A DNA stretch of 64,000 bases from Agarophyton chilense. Lineage: Eukaryota > Rhodophyta > Florideophyceae > Gracilariales > Gracilariaceae. Shown here one piece after another: positions 31,382-43,548 of the stretch (the stretch's first letter is position 1; every line of letters starts with the position of its first letter). Below the pieces are notes generated by a model. That model had not been told where the DNA came from and ran no database searches. It saw only the letters and a list, made by a program, of their open reading frames with translations. The position numbers were made by a program, and so were the translations under genes. The DNA lies in contig JARGXX010000095.1 of the NCBI GenBank assembly GCA_030374765.1, positions 2,542,001 to 2,606,000 of the forward strand, in the 5' to 3' direction.

Positions 31382-33100
31382 GGTTCCATACGACTTTCGG
31401 GAAACAAGAATCGCCCGGTCTACTTGTTTGCGAGCACTTCAATAGCCAAGAAAAAGAAAGGGTGAAGAAATCGGTGTTTCTGTTCGAGTCGGGTAACGGT
31501 CAGTGATGCTGCACAATATTTCAGTTGTTGTGGTTCTCTGACGCGAACCCTCAGAGGATGACCAGGATTCAACTAAAACTCGAACAAGTACGCTCTTTTT
31601 CCATGACCCGAATGTGTCCAATTGTTAAAATGTTCTCTCCGGCGTGGATTGATTCATGTACAACATCAGTCGCGAATAGCCGTCGAAGGCTCATGTTAGC
31701 ATAATCAACTACTGTACAGTTTGCATGCCGAAGGTGCGGTGGATTGATACGCAGACCTCTCAAAGACTCATCAGATTGTGCAATACTGTGTCATCCACGA
31801 TTGCCACTTGTAACGATTCTGTCGGCGCTGCATACTAAATCCTTCTCTTTTGCTCCAACGCGAGATACTACTGACTACACGCCCGGAAAAATGACCTCAT
31901 ATGAGGCCAAACTTTCTCTTAAAAAGTAACTGAAATTCATTCAGGATATGAGTTTTCAAATTTAGAGCAGAAAGAAAGAAAACAAAAATAAAACCCACAC
32001 ATCTTTGTCATTGAAGAAAAGCCTCGAGAATCTAGTCTAACAGAGCTTAAATACTCTTGTTAAAAACGATATATATTTGGTGTAGCAAACATTATTAGTC
32101 GCAAAAAAACAACCAAAATTTTTTGTCTCAAACCATCCAATAAAAAAATATAAAAAAAGAAATGTCTCTTTCAATACTCTAGTAATGCAAACATAAAATG
32201 TTGAGGCCATCAAATGAAAAATTTTAACAATATGTTCCACCTATGAAAAGCATGTGGATTCAATTTATTGCTTAATTAAAAATAAATAAAACATGACATC
32301 ATATGAGACCAATTGAAACCTAATGAAACCATCGGTCGTATAGAAACTAGATGAAAGGAAAAATAAGAAAGAGAAAATAGACCCGTTCGATCTTTTCGAG
32401 ATCCTATAGCACTGAACTGGCGCTATATCTCTCTTTCAATAGCCCCTTCCCTTTTTTTACGATTTCATACAATATGTTGCATCTCCATTCAACTGATGGT
32501 TATTCGCTTTTCTCACCATGCACACCACCAGCTGACATTGCTTGACACTTGCTGAGCAGAGGAACTCGGCGGTTAAGCTAGTTCTTTGCCCGCCGCCAAC
32601 TCAATGCCTGTTGTCGACAGCGATTCCTCGCCAGTGGTGACGCTTCACTGCAGAGTGGTGTTACTCATTGAATTTTCCGTGCCTAAGCTCTAAATGGTGC
32701 AACAATGCGTCTTATCGCCCGTCATTACGCATGAAAAGTTGCACAACTTGCTTTGGAATTGCTCCATTGAGTCGATCGTTCTCAAATGCACAGTACATGG
32801 CTATGGAGTAAAGCCAACAACTTTTTGCGAGGATCAGTGTCGTACAATCACCTCTGGGGTATACTATTTCCTTGTCTCGGGAGCTTTGTGACGCTTAACC
32901 GTAGGGGGCGTGGTGACGCTCAACCTTAGAAGGTAGACATAATAAACCTCGATGGTAACAGTGCACCGTGAAAACCGCAGGTGCAAACGGCGGGGCAACT
33001 AGCCTATACCGTGTAAGTGAACGATGGTAGGCGTCGACGCGCGGGAAAGCCTGTGGGGTAGATGAGAAACACAGATCCAAAATGTATAGTCGTGACCCAA
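31382..33100. other. AT-rich intergenic region
   Basis: 31,940-32,480 is markedly A+T-rich with long A and T runs; short frames there are low-complexity. No RNA gene or mobile-element hallmark seen. It marks the switch from gene-rich sequence to the transposon zone. Confidence 0.4.
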
Positions 33101-34539
33101 GTGGTGCCTGTCTTTATCGGACTAGAGTGGAGGAGGTGCAGTTCTCTATATGCAGTAGACTGCACTCCCCAGATCACCCGGGAGGTGCCAGCAAGGCACA
33201 GTCTCTAACCTAGTGTCAGAGACCTGGCCAGCACTGGCTACAGGGCCAGGTGGCCACTCCACTACTGTACTAAAGTAAATATAATTACAATTTCAATTAC
33301 TAACCATTACTTATCCAGAAGGTACATGTCAACACTACACTTGGCTGACAACACCTAGATGGTAGCTCGCCCGGAGCTGCATGGCCGATGATCCCTCGCA
33401 TCCAGAACCTACAAGTTCAGTGTAGTATATCGACATCCTCAAAGGTGAAACCTTCTGCCATTATACGACAATCAGTTTAACCTCGATGAGCTTGCTCTGC
33501 ATGTTTCAAAACGCCCACGTGAGTCACTCCCTATACGATGGTACTTGTGGATTGATGGCAGCATTCGTATCGCTTGTTGCATTTATGCAAGATGTGTAGT
33601 ATCCGCTCTAACGGAGAGAGCAGACACCTGCGACAGCGTTCGGACTGACGATGGGTCGCTTGCGGCGAAGGAAAAGGGGTGGTAGAGCTACAACACCAGC
33701 GAGCTGGAAGTGAGGTGTAAGGCCACTACTCTCCAGCGAGGGTGAACAGTGCAACTGTAAAACGTTGATGGAACGTAGGTACGAGACGGCTCGTGAAGTG
33801 GTTAGGGGCTGACTATCTATTATAGCTCGTCCGGATCTCCGGTTAAGGAATCCTAAGCGAGGAACAGAATAGTCATGATGCCCATGTTGTCTCCTTTACT
33901 TGGAGTCGGCGCTCACCTCTGGTACACTATATACTGTGTGCCAGGGTGAGTTCCCAAATAAATATATAAATAATACCCACTGGTCAGCCACTTAGCCAAA
34001 CCACTGTATGGGTATGGTCCTTAATGGACGTCTAGCTACAAAGGGTAGTAAAACCAGCCACGTGGATCGCCACTACATGCGCCGTTGCAAGCCACTCCAC
34101 TCGTGATACCACGTGTCCCAACACTGTACCCTGCCTCCTGGCATCCTACGCGGTGTGCCGTCTCATAGCACAATGCTGATGATATCACTCACATATGAGT
34201 TCCAACCGCGACTTCGCGAAAAACCAACCTATCGGTGTAGAGCAACGCCCAGTCAGGGGATACTTGAAGATGCAACTCATAGAATGAGGGTTGAACCCTC
34301 CGAGGGTTATGACTATGATCCCCTCTAATGTGTGCTGAGGTGGCACTGTTTTCTGGTTATATTTCGCCTATAAGGGTTAATTCGGATGGCCCATGGTTGG
34401 ATTGGCCCCGTGATACACGTGGCTTAATTTTGGCACCGAATTTCGGATATTTGTTAGAACGTTGGATTTTTGGGCCCTGGCAGTGGGATCTCCACGTGTA
34501 TGGCCCTGAGCAGGTGTGCACTACTGTAGAGTTTAGTTA
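33101..34539. other. repeat-like sequence before the Ty3/Gypsy element
   Basis: No coding potential. Many short words recur (GCCACTCCACT, CACGTG several times, ACTAACCATTA), as in the element fragment at 1-1340, which suggests LTR, leader or nested-insertion sequence of the same family. I could not define LTR ends or a target-site duplication. Confidence 0.35.
33222..33251. repeat. inverted repeat, 8-bp arms, 14-bp loop
   Basis: ACCTGGCC (33222-33229) and GGCCAGGT (33244-33251) are perfect reverse complements. It could form a hairpin in RNA; the role is unknown. Confidence 0.9.
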
Positions 34540-37500
34540 GTGGGCCCTACTTAGGGAGGCGAGATCTGACAGTCCGAGCTCAGAGTAAATGACAACCAAG
34601 GTTGGTCTTCGATACCTTTAGAGGTTCTTCGTCGCCATCGTTTCGGCCTTACAACCCGGAACGGGCTCTGGTTAGCAACGCCTGCGTAGGGACACGACTC
34701 CCCTTGGAGAGTGCCCACGTTTGGGTTCCGTGCAACCACCCCCTTGGGACCGCTCAGACGACCTGCGTGCACGATACCCCGTGGGGGTTCTGCTTACTTG
34801 TTGCGTGCTTTTTGTGTTTCCTTTCGAGGACAGGTTTTCGCCCCTGTATTGGGTTTCTTTTGTTGTTTCGCCCCTTTTCTGGTTCTCGGGTCCGGTGCCT
34901 GTTAGTGCCCGACCCTCGCCCCGTTTTTCCCCTTCGCCGGATTTTCCCCCATTCTTTGGGATACCCATACCCATTCCCGATCCAACGGTTTCTACCCCTC
35001 ACCTCCGTCGGTACTGCCGGAATCCCCCGTGGGAGTTACATCCCACACTACGGGTGGAAGGAGGGCTCTGTCTCTGAGTCTGCCTCCCCCAAGGAGCAAG
35101 GCTTCGAACACCTTGAGAGCACTTCCCGTCGCCGGGTTTTGCTCCACACTACCGCCCGGAAAACCCACTGATGGACGCAAACAATCGCGCGCTGGCGATC
35201 GCGGGACAAATACACCTCATGGTTATCGCGCACGACCTTAAGGTGAGAACGCAGTTCATCGTCGTCAACCGATTGGCCGCAGATTGCATACTGGGGACTA
35301 CCTTTATTGACCAGCACGTCCGGGCAATATTCCCTAGGTCCCAGACGGTTCTGTTCAACAAGGGCCCGCGCGTGGCCATCATCGGAAACCATAAGGTACA
35401 GACGCACCCCAACCCGAATGCGGACGCTCAACCACCATCTGGTACTGTTTCCAACAAGGTTCGGGGTTGGCCTACGCTGTTTCCATTCCGCCCATGCACC
35501 AAAAGGTCGTCAATGTCACGTGCCAGCGACCAGGCTTGGTATGGATACAGAACCACACCAAACTGGTTGACAAACACATGACCTTAATGGCTAATGGCAT
35601 CGTGGAGAATGTACCCACCAAACCATTCAAGGTGTATCTGAGTAACCTTAGTAACCATTTGGTGAAGCTACCGAAGAACACCGTGGTGGGGCTCGCACTA
35701 CCGGCCCCGGGTCACATCTTTATCATCACACCAAATTGGCGGGACGAGGACGTTCCCGCTAAGGAGGGGGGTGGGACTCAGGGTGAGTCGACCGACGAGG
35801 TAGCAGACGCGAACAGTACGACCAACGAGGTCGCGGGAGAGAACAGTACCGATAAGGTGGAAGACTGGAGAAAGGATGTCCAGATTGGCCTTGAAAGTGA
35901 AACGACGAGGGAAAGAGTGCTCACCATGTTGGAGCCTTTTAAAACCATGTAGTCGGGACGCCTTGGGGCCGTCAAGGCAACTCAGCACCGAATAGAGCTG
36001 ACGCCGGGGGCACACCCGATCCACCAACAACCATATAGGGCTGGACCGAAGGCCCGTGAGGTGGAGATGCAGGAGGTGCAACGCATGCTCCGTGAAGGTG
36101 TGATTGAACCCGCGAATGCGGAGTGGGCCAGCCCCGTGGTGGTCGTCCAGAAAAGAGGTGATACCCGTATGCGGTTTTGTGTTGACTACAGAAAGCTAAA
36201 CGCCGTAACGGTGAGGGATTCATACCCGATACCTCGAATGGACGAGTGCATCGACTCGTTAGGCGACGCGCGCATCTTTACCACATTGGAGGCCAATTCT
36301 GGTTATTGGCAGATCAACATCCCGGAGGAAGATCGGGACAAGACTGCCTTTACATGCCACTCTGGTTTATACCGCTTTCGGAGAATGCCTTTTGGTTTGC
36401 GAAACGCGCCGGCCAGGTTCCAGCGGGCCCTGGACATTATTCTGTCCAAGGTGAAGTGGACGACCGCATTGATATATATCGATGACGTGGTCGTCTATTC
36501 CCGCACCTTAGAAGAACATTTTGATCACGAGCAAACCGTACTGGGACTCCTACAAGGTGCAGGTGTCACGCTGAAGCTACCGAAGTGTATCTTCTTTGAC
36601 CAAAAGGTGGAATACCTGGGCCACCTCATAAGCCCTGGTCGACTCGAAGTAGCAGCGCGTAACGTCCGTGCGGTCCAGGAAGCGAGGCTTCCGAAAACCC
36701 AGACGGACGTCCGCTCCTTCATAGGTTTATGCAACGTCTACCGGCGGTTCATCAAGGGTTTTGCCAAATTAGCAGCCCCGCTGAACCGCCGCCTTCAGAA
36801 GGGACAACCATCTAGGTTTGAGTGCTTGGAGGACGATGAGGTAGCGGCTTTTCAGCATTTGAAATCCGCCCTCCTCTCGCCACCAATTCTGGCACTACCG
36901 AAAGCGGGGAAGCCGTACACGTTAGATACGGATGCCTCGGAGGGTCAGATAGGTTGCTGTCTAATGCAGGAGCAAGACGATGGCAGTAAAGCACCAATTG
37001 GTTACTGGAGTCGCGCACTATCGCCAGCCGAGAAAAACTATTCGGTGACCGAGAACGAATGCCTAGCGGTGGTGTGGAGCATATTGATGCTACGGCCGTA
37101 CCTATATGGTGAGCGGTTCACGCTGCGCACGGATCACGATTCTCTAAGGTGGATATCGGGGCTCGCAGACGCTTCGGGGCGGCTGGCCCGGTGGCGGTTA
37201 CGCCTGTCCGAGTTCGACTTTGAGGTGCAATACCGCCCTGGTATAAAGCACAAAGTCGCAGATGCGCTGTCGCGCCTAAACACCGAAGGGTTAGACATCG
37301 GAACGGTGGATGACGACATCCCCTGTTTTATGCTCCAACCAGCGAGGCCCGACGAAGACGCTCCGTTGGAGGGGACTTGGGACGACCACGGAGGTATAGG
37401 ACTGAAGGACCGTTCGGGTGACCAGACCAAAGCACCGATGATGGTAGCCGACGTGGAAGAAGAAGATGATGCCCCTATAACCCGTGAGGAGATGCTCGCT

Positions 37501-39215
37501 GCGCAGGCAGCGGATGCCTACTGCCGAACGCTAAGTGACCAGATTGGTTTAAAGGAATCTCAGTTCGACGTTGACCACGAAGGGTATATCGTGCGGCGTT
37601 CATCGTTAGACGGTTCCCTCCAAAAGGTGGTCCCCGAGGCTCTAAAAGCCCGGGTTTTTTACCTCGCCCATTACCCACGGTTGGCTGGACATCCAGGAGC
37701 TACGCGGATGTACTACACCTTGCGGTCGTCGTTTTACTGGCCCCACATGGCCAACGATATATATACTTACGTTGGTCAATGCGCCTCTTGCGTTAAAACC
37801 CGTGGTGGTGTAAGGAAGCACCGGAAGTATCTCAAGCTATTTCCGGCGGCCGGGCCCCTGGAGTTCGTCGCAATTGACGTCCTGGGGCCTCTACCGAAAA
37901 CAGCCGAAGGATAACGCTTTGTGGTTGTCATTACCGACAGGTTCTCGAAGCTAACTAGGGCTATCCCCTTGAAGAGTACTACCTCAACGGTCTTGGCTGA
38001 GGCCTTCCTTAACAATTGGGTGTACCCGTACGGGGCTCCGATGTACCTCCTCACCGATAATGGTTCCAACCTAGCCTCGAAATTCTTCGAAGCAGTCTGC
38101 GCCATGCTTGGTACTCACCACTACTTCACTACCGCGTACCACCCCCAGACCAATGGGCAGGTGGAACGTTTTAATAAGAACCTAGTGGCCAGGCTCCGCC
38201 ATTATGTGGAGGAGCACCAAACGAGGTGGGCGTAGTACGTGCAACCGCTGACGTGCGCCTACAACCTTCAGGTGCATCGGACTACACAGACTACACCGTT
38301 CGACTTGGTGCTGTCTCGGGCCCCTCCTAACATTGTTCTTCAATCGGGGCCCTAGAACTACAGCTCCGCAGGGACTCTGACACCGGCAGCGGTAAAACGG
38401 AACATCATTAAGACGGTTCGAACTACCCTACGGGTCGCCAACGTCAAGCTTACCGCAGCGCAACAGCGGTACAAAGCGTACTACGACCAAAAGGTTTCAA
38501 GAGTCACCACAGTCAAGAAGGATGGCTTTGTTTTTATCGATGCACCACCTTCGGGTTCAAGGCCTACGCCGGCCGAGCAGAAGTACGATATTACCGTGGA
38601 CGGTGACATCCGGTCTAAGCTCCTCCCTAAATCTATTGGACCTTATGAAATTTTGGAAGCGAACGACCACACGGTAACCGTCCTAATGGATGGCCTCGAG
38701 AACACCATATCGGTCGACCGCATCTCGATAGACCCGACGCCACGCACGCCCGACTCACCCGAGGGTAACATTGAAGAGACCACACCGACGGGTCCCTCCA
38801 CTACGTCGAACCAAACCCCGGCGTCTCCGTCGGGACCCCAACCCGAACTGCGCCCTGCACCCGAGTCCTTAACCAGAGTGGTATCTGCTGACCCTACCGG
38901 TCCCGACCAGTCAGATGCATCCGCAGGCAATACCTACGAGGTCACCCCAGCCCTTGCACATCGCTCCGTTTCGGATGAACCACCGCAAGGTCTACACCAG
39001 GAGGTAGTTCCTACCGAAATCTGCGTGATCGACACCATCCTTGGTCACGAGCACACCATCAGAGGTGTACGGTACCGCGTTGGGTGGTACGCCTGGGCGG
39101 CGTACAAGGACACGATGGAACCACCGGGTCACATTCCGCGCAACTTCCACCTGCGCTATTGGCGGACGCGCAACGAACCTATGCCACCCGATGGGTAAAC
39201 CCGTGGGGTCCACAG
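34540..39215 (+). mobile_element. dead Ty3/Gypsy retrotransposon with gag deleted
   Basis: A chromodomain-type Ty3/Gypsy element. Its leader (34.5-35.0 kb) is related to that of the fragment at 1-1340 but is followed almost directly by the second half of a protease, so gag and the protease N-terminus are missing. Pol then runs through reverse transcriptase, RNase H, integrase and chromodomain to 39198. A purine run (GGTTAGGAGGAGGGA) at 39215-39229 could be the polypurine tract. The outer ends are approximate, as no matching LTR pair was found. Confidence 0.75.
35117..39198 (+). pseudogene. broken Ty3/Gypsy pol polyprotein
   Basis: The retropepsin second half (ADCILGTTFIDQHV) lies in one frame; the catalytic Asp region is absent. 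Near 35,400-35,470 the reading shifts by one base into the frame that carries the rest. That frame then continues to 39198 with only four stops: TAG 35950, TAA 37912, TAG 38233 and TAG 38353. Domains: reverse transcriptase with YIDD (about 36,475), RNase H (DTDASEGQ), integrase zinc region HHCC, DDE core (TDNGSNLAS), and a C-terminal chromodomain (YRVGWYAWAAYKDTMEPPGH). Each stop sits where a related protein would have Gln or Trp, so single transitions explain them. The copy cannot make its own polyprotein. Confidence 0.88.
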
Positions 39216-39460
39216 GTTAGGAGGAGGGACGACAGTGGTGTGAGTGACTAGAAGAGAAAGACCAGAAGGTGAAGCATAGAAGAAAAGAAGGAAGAAAGTG
39301 GAGATAGAGAAAACCAGAAGGTGCTGGTTAAAAAAAAAGAAGCAAAACGAGAAGAATAACGAGAAGGTGAAGCATTGAAAACAGAAGCGGAAGACGGAGT
39401 TTAAAAAAAAAAGAAATAATGGGACCAGAAGGTGAATAGAAGTAGGAGAAGAAACGTCAT
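39210..39460. repeat. purine-rich tract with a repeated ACCAGAAGGTGAA word
   Basis: 250 bp, almost all A and G on the plus strand. ACCAGAAGGTGAAGCAT or a close variant recurs at about 39261, 39313, 39358 and 39424, spaced 45-66 bp. Oligo-A runs interrupt it. It directly follows the dead element. Confidence 0.8.
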
Positions 39461-40264
39461 ACTAGCGTGGGAATCAAGAACAGACACAGAAATGAGGATA
39501 AAGAAGAAAGAAACCGGGAATGGTGTACCCTTAGAGGCCTTTGCCCGGCATTTGCGCTTGACGAAAACGAAAAGACGAACATCAAAATCTGATATTTAAT
39601 GGGGGAGACAACTGACGGTGGCATGCAGAGCGCCGTGGCGAAGTAACCGATTCGGTTTACACTATTGTGCCTAGTGCGCGCGCGCGCGATTGCTGAAAAA
39701 TCTAAGTATTTTGATCGCGAGGCAAGTACACAGCCGCCCGTCAGAGCCTCTGTAACCCCTTCGTTTCGGAGATACAGACCAAAAGGTTTTTGTGCGTTTT
39801 TGCTATCACCTGGAGGGGTAATTTTCTCGTGGGATTTTTTGATTCGCCTTGCAAGTAACCCCTGGCCTCGCGCGATGGCTACGGACGCAGACGCCGTCCG
39901 AGGCAATGCAAACCGCCCTAATGCATCGCTGGCTCACGACCTCAGCGCGTGCTTCGCAGATCAACCGCTTGGTGTTGAAGCCGTGAGGCCGCCCGAAGAA
40001 ATGATTCCCCTATGGTTCGTGCGTGGTGCCGTTCGTGGAGGAGGAACGGGTGTTTCAGTGTTCACCATGGTGGTAGTTTGGACTATGACTGTCAAAAGCA
40101 CTGCACATATTCTAGCTCACCAGATGATTTCTAAGACGAATTGGATAACTCGAATGATACTGCTTCCACAACCTGAATGGTGGACAATCAATGAATTATG
40201 GAAAACCTCAATGGTCTCGGCGGGAGCGCATCTAAAGAGATAGCGCTCAAGAAACCTTCGGGTG

Positions 40265-41150
40265 GCGCGAACCGCAGTGGTTTCGCTAGCCGCAGCGAGC
40301 GGCACAAATCCAACCGCAAAGAGGCATCCGCACCCAACCGCTCATGGCGACTTTGTTCCTCTTTGGACTCCAAACCAATCAGTGGCGACGTGCCGAGCCG
40401 TGGCACCGCGCAGCCAACGTGGCACCATCTTGGTTCCCGCAGTCAGGCGAATGAGCGCGCACCTTGATAACCAAAACGGTCGACACTTCAAGGCGACCAA
40501 CTGGATGCGGCTCAACCGAAACGGTACGGAGGACACTCCCCGGACCCTACGTGGCGTGAAGAACGGACAAAGGAGAAAGACCGCAGCGCGGCCAGCAGGA
40601 AAAAGAAGGCGACGGATGACTGCGCAACAGCCACCGCAAGGGAAACCACACTGGTCTAAGGAAGACAGAAGGAGGCTCGGCATCCCTGCCTAAATATCTC
40701 TGAGGTGGAAAGAACCGTAGTGGCTGTCCCGACCGTAGCGGTTTGTCCAAGTCGATGTATGAGGGGGCGTCGCCACGAGCGGAATCGCCCGGACGTGGCC
40801 CCTCCGGCGAAGGACCACTCGGTAAATAGTCGAAGTCGATGCGGCGCGCAGCCGGCGTGGCAGCATCGGGGTTCTCGTCTCCGGAGTCGCAAACGCGCAT
40901 CATTGCCACCAAAGCGGTCGGGACCGATGAGAAGACGACGATCCGAAGGGGTATGGGCGACGTGTGGCCAACACCGCGTGGAGCACCAGACCACCAAAGA
41001 AGCGCAAAACGCGGGCCGTTCGGTGGATGCACACGACCACTCGGTGCAAAGGGAGGAAGAAGGGGCCCGCGAGAGCCTTCCACGAGGTAACGGCGGGTAT
41101 TACCAAGCTGGTTGACTGAAGGCAAAGACGCCCACCGGTGTGCTTCGACC
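40265..41150. repeat. diverged tandem duplication with about 440-bp unit
   Basis: GC-rich. Corresponding blocks recur with the same offset: GAACCGCAGTGG (40270) and GAACCGTAGTGG (40711), CGCGCAGCCAACGTGGCAC (40407) and CGCGCAGCCGGCGTGGCAG (40845), and AAACGGTCG and AAGCGGTCG after each. The offset is 438-441 bp. Long open frames here on both strands are a by-product of composition. Confidence 0.7.
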
Positions 41151-42009
41151 CAAAGTGGTGAGGCCACACGCAACAAAAGAGGAGAAACCCAGCGGTCGCG
41201 CTCAATCGTATCGGCGCGGTGGTGGCGGTCTCCAAAAGGCCGCATCCCTCCCCGCATAGGTCAAATGCCTCGAACACCACTGCGGTCGTAACGGAGCCCC
41301 GGGAGCGGGACGGAACACGGCGCGCGAGCGCGGATCAATGCGAGCGGAGTACAGTCACGGGGCGTGCCTGTTGGTGGGAGGGGGGTCTGTAGTATAATTA
41401 CGTTTAGCGCGACACCTCAGGGGTATGAGTACACGTGGGCTATCGGGGCCGCGGTGCACATACCAAGGGGGTAGTTTTTCGCGCTGTAGTTGTACCATGT
41501 AGGTTAGGCCTTACAGTAGATCTGGGCACTGCATGTGCTCCTCCCGGTGCACACGTGGACGCCTGGCGGCTCACCCCCCTTCACTTAGGCAGGGAGGTGA
41601 GCGCCTCTCCTTCCTCATGGTAAAGTCAAGCACCATCTGGACAATTCTTGCACCGCCTTGGTTTCTACAGTCAGCCATCGCGTACCATTCAGGTTTCTGG
41701 GTTTCCTAGCACGCAGGCGCCGACTACCACTCACTACCAACGTGGTACCGGTTAGCACGCCTGGCTACACTGCACCCTAGTGGTCGGTGCTACTACTCGC
41801 CTCTCAGGTTCCTCGTTCATCACCTCCTAGGTTGAGCCCATTGTGCGCTCCCTAGTCCCGCGCGTTACGAACTACCATTTGGTCACCGACACCGCCGGTT
41901 GTACCACACCGGGTACTCATCGTCATCACGAATTCCTCGCGGCCCGACCAACTCTTACAGTTCTCAACAGCATTCTGTTCCTCACCGCTCTTCAGCTCGA
42001 TCTCTCGCG
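41151..42009 (+). other. leader region before the orphan gene
   Basis: GC-rich to about 41,350, then a G-rich AGGGGGG tract and a pyrimidine-rich leader (41,620-42,000). CACGTG words recur. No further gene accepted. Confidence 0.35.
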
Positions 42010-43548
42010 ATGGATCCGAACGCCGGTTCCAACCCGTTTCAGCCCTTCTCTGAGGATGTGCCTTCTGGGGCTCCGTCCAACACTGCTGGTGCTGCGTGGC
42101 AGCCTACTGCTCAACTCGGTCCATACCGTTCGTTCCCCACCCCGTACACCGGATTCTGGTCGGTACCGGTACCTCAGCCAACCGTGGCTCCAATGCCGAA
42201 CGCGGCTTACGTCGCCTCTGCGGGTGTGATTCGAGCTCCTTCTCGTCGTGCTCCGTGGAGCTACTTGCACCCTGCGGATTTCTATGGACGAGAGCCTCTC
42301 GACAACGTTGAACTTTTCGCGCAAGCGCCCTGGTTTGATCCAGTTGCTATCCGCCATGACGCGTTGAAACAACAGTATGTACACAGTGGGTACTTCCCTG
42401 ACGGTATTCCGGAACACGCGATTTATAGCGACAACTGGGCGAGCCATATTGCTTTTCCAGACCACGCGATTGCGCGATATTCAACGGAAACCATGTCCGA
42501 AGCCCGTACGCGGTTCACCAAGCTGATTTACCAGCGTCTTCACAGATTCATAAGTACGGTTCTCCTCCCGCAGGACTGGGAACTAGATACCTGGAGAGCC
42601 CGTACCGACGGTGAAGGTTACTCGTATATCAAGACACTCGTTGAAGTCGATGTTAGCGGTTGGCGCGGTGTGCGCGGTGTGCGTGATGCAGCTCTCTGCT
42701 TTCAGCAACCTCTTCTCCGTGCGGAGTTCCGCTTCCTTCGAAAGCGTGACATTCCCTATTGGGATTATCCCCGTTGGGAACGTCGTATTCGATCTCGTTT
42801 GGGCTATTTGGTGCCGTATCAAATGATCGAGATTGACCGCATCCGGCGAAAAGCGTGCGCTGGGCGCTACATTGGTATTCCGGAGCATTGGGCGGCGATC
42901 GAGAGTCCTCGTGGTTGCCTTGTGGAGCTCCCACCGGCGATCTCCTACATCGGGTCCGTGTTAGTTAACGACCCGTTCTCGGGATATTGGACGGTGGTTT
43001 ATACCGAGTTTATCGCCAAGATGGCCGTCTACCTCCTTTGGGATGCTTATGATACCTTTAGAGTTTGGTACATGTCGCCCATAGCACGAAAGTATGCGAG
43101 AAAACTCGATCTCTCCCTTGTTTTGGGATCCCGTGCGAACCATGCAGACTTCCTCCATCTTGTGGATTTGATCGATAGTGTCGAATGGTTTGGAGTGCTC
43201 GCTGATCAATCCGCTCGCGGAACCCGTGCAAGACACTACGACCATTCTCCTGGACGAACAGCAAGTGCTGGAGATTTCGTTTGGTACGACCCCTGGACCC
43301 GCCAGTTGATCACCTCCGAGCAGGCTCACTTTCTTCGGGAGAACCCGCGTGAAATGCCACCGAACCAGCTTACTGGATACGTGTACGATGCTACTCCATC
43401 CGAGAACGGAGAGGAACCGTATGAGGAAGCGCCGGGAGCTGAGGCTGAACTCGGTTACGAGGACGAGCCAGAGCTAATGTTTTCACAAAACATTCAACAT
43501 AGAGTTCAAATTAGACCTGCCTGCAAAACAATCTATTACTTTAATTGA
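42010..43548 (+). CDS. unrecognised 512-residue protein in the transposon zone
   Basis: From the ATG at 42010 a single exon gives 512 residues. The first 75 are Pro/Ala/Ser-rich and disordered. Residues about 75-460 are well ordered in composition, rich in Trp, Tyr, Arg and Phe with few low-complexity runs, for example YWDYPRWERRIRSRLGYLVP. An acidic Glu/Pro stretch follows, then a short unrelated-looking tail that crosses into AT-rich DNA, which may be a read-through of a lost stop. No signal peptide, membrane segment, zinc knuckle or catalytic motif is visible. The Pro/Ala-rich head and location next to Ty3/Gypsy debris would suit a Gag-like protein of a non-autonomous element; a lineage-specific host gene is equally possible. 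Coding is likely because codon and amino-acid composition stay protein-like for 1.5 kb. Confidence 0.6.
   Translation: MDPNAGSNPFQPFSEDVPSGAPSNTAGAAWQPTAQLGPYRSFPTPYTGFWSVPVPQPTVAPMPNAAYVASAGVIRAPSRRAPWSYLHPADFYGREPLDNVELFAQAPWFDPVAIRHDALKQQYVHSGYFPDGIPEHAIYSDNWASHIAFPDHAIARYSTETMSEARTRFTKLIYQRLHRFISTVLLPQDWELDTWRARTDGEGYSYIKTLVEVDVSGWRGVRGVRDAALCFQQPLLRAEFRFLRKRDIPYWDYPRWERRIRSRLGYLVPYQMIEIDRIRRKACAGRYIGIPEHWAAIESPRGCLVELPPAISYIGSVLVNDPFSGYWTVVYTEFIAKMAVYLLWDAYDTFRVWYMSPIARKYARKLDLSLVLGSRANHADFLHLVDLIDSVEWFGVLADQSARGTRARHYDHSPGRTASAGDFVWYDPWTRQLITSEQAHFLRENPREMPPNQLTGYVYDATPSENGEEPYEEAPGAEAELGYEDEPELMFSQNIQHRVQIRPACKTIYYFN

Noticed and set aside
31471-31490. tRNA-like TTCGAGTC word
   Set aside because: No acceptor or D-arm partner within 75 bp. 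No tRNA was supported anywhere by eye; a tRNAscan run would settle it.
34602-35171. 189-codon plus frame before the protease
   Set aside because: It overlaps the retroelement leader, has no gag or zinc-knuckle features and is out of frame with pol.
40547-41257. Minus-strand frame of about 236 codons
   Set aside because: High-GC duplicated sequence; it is mirrored by open frames on the other strand and shows no family signs.
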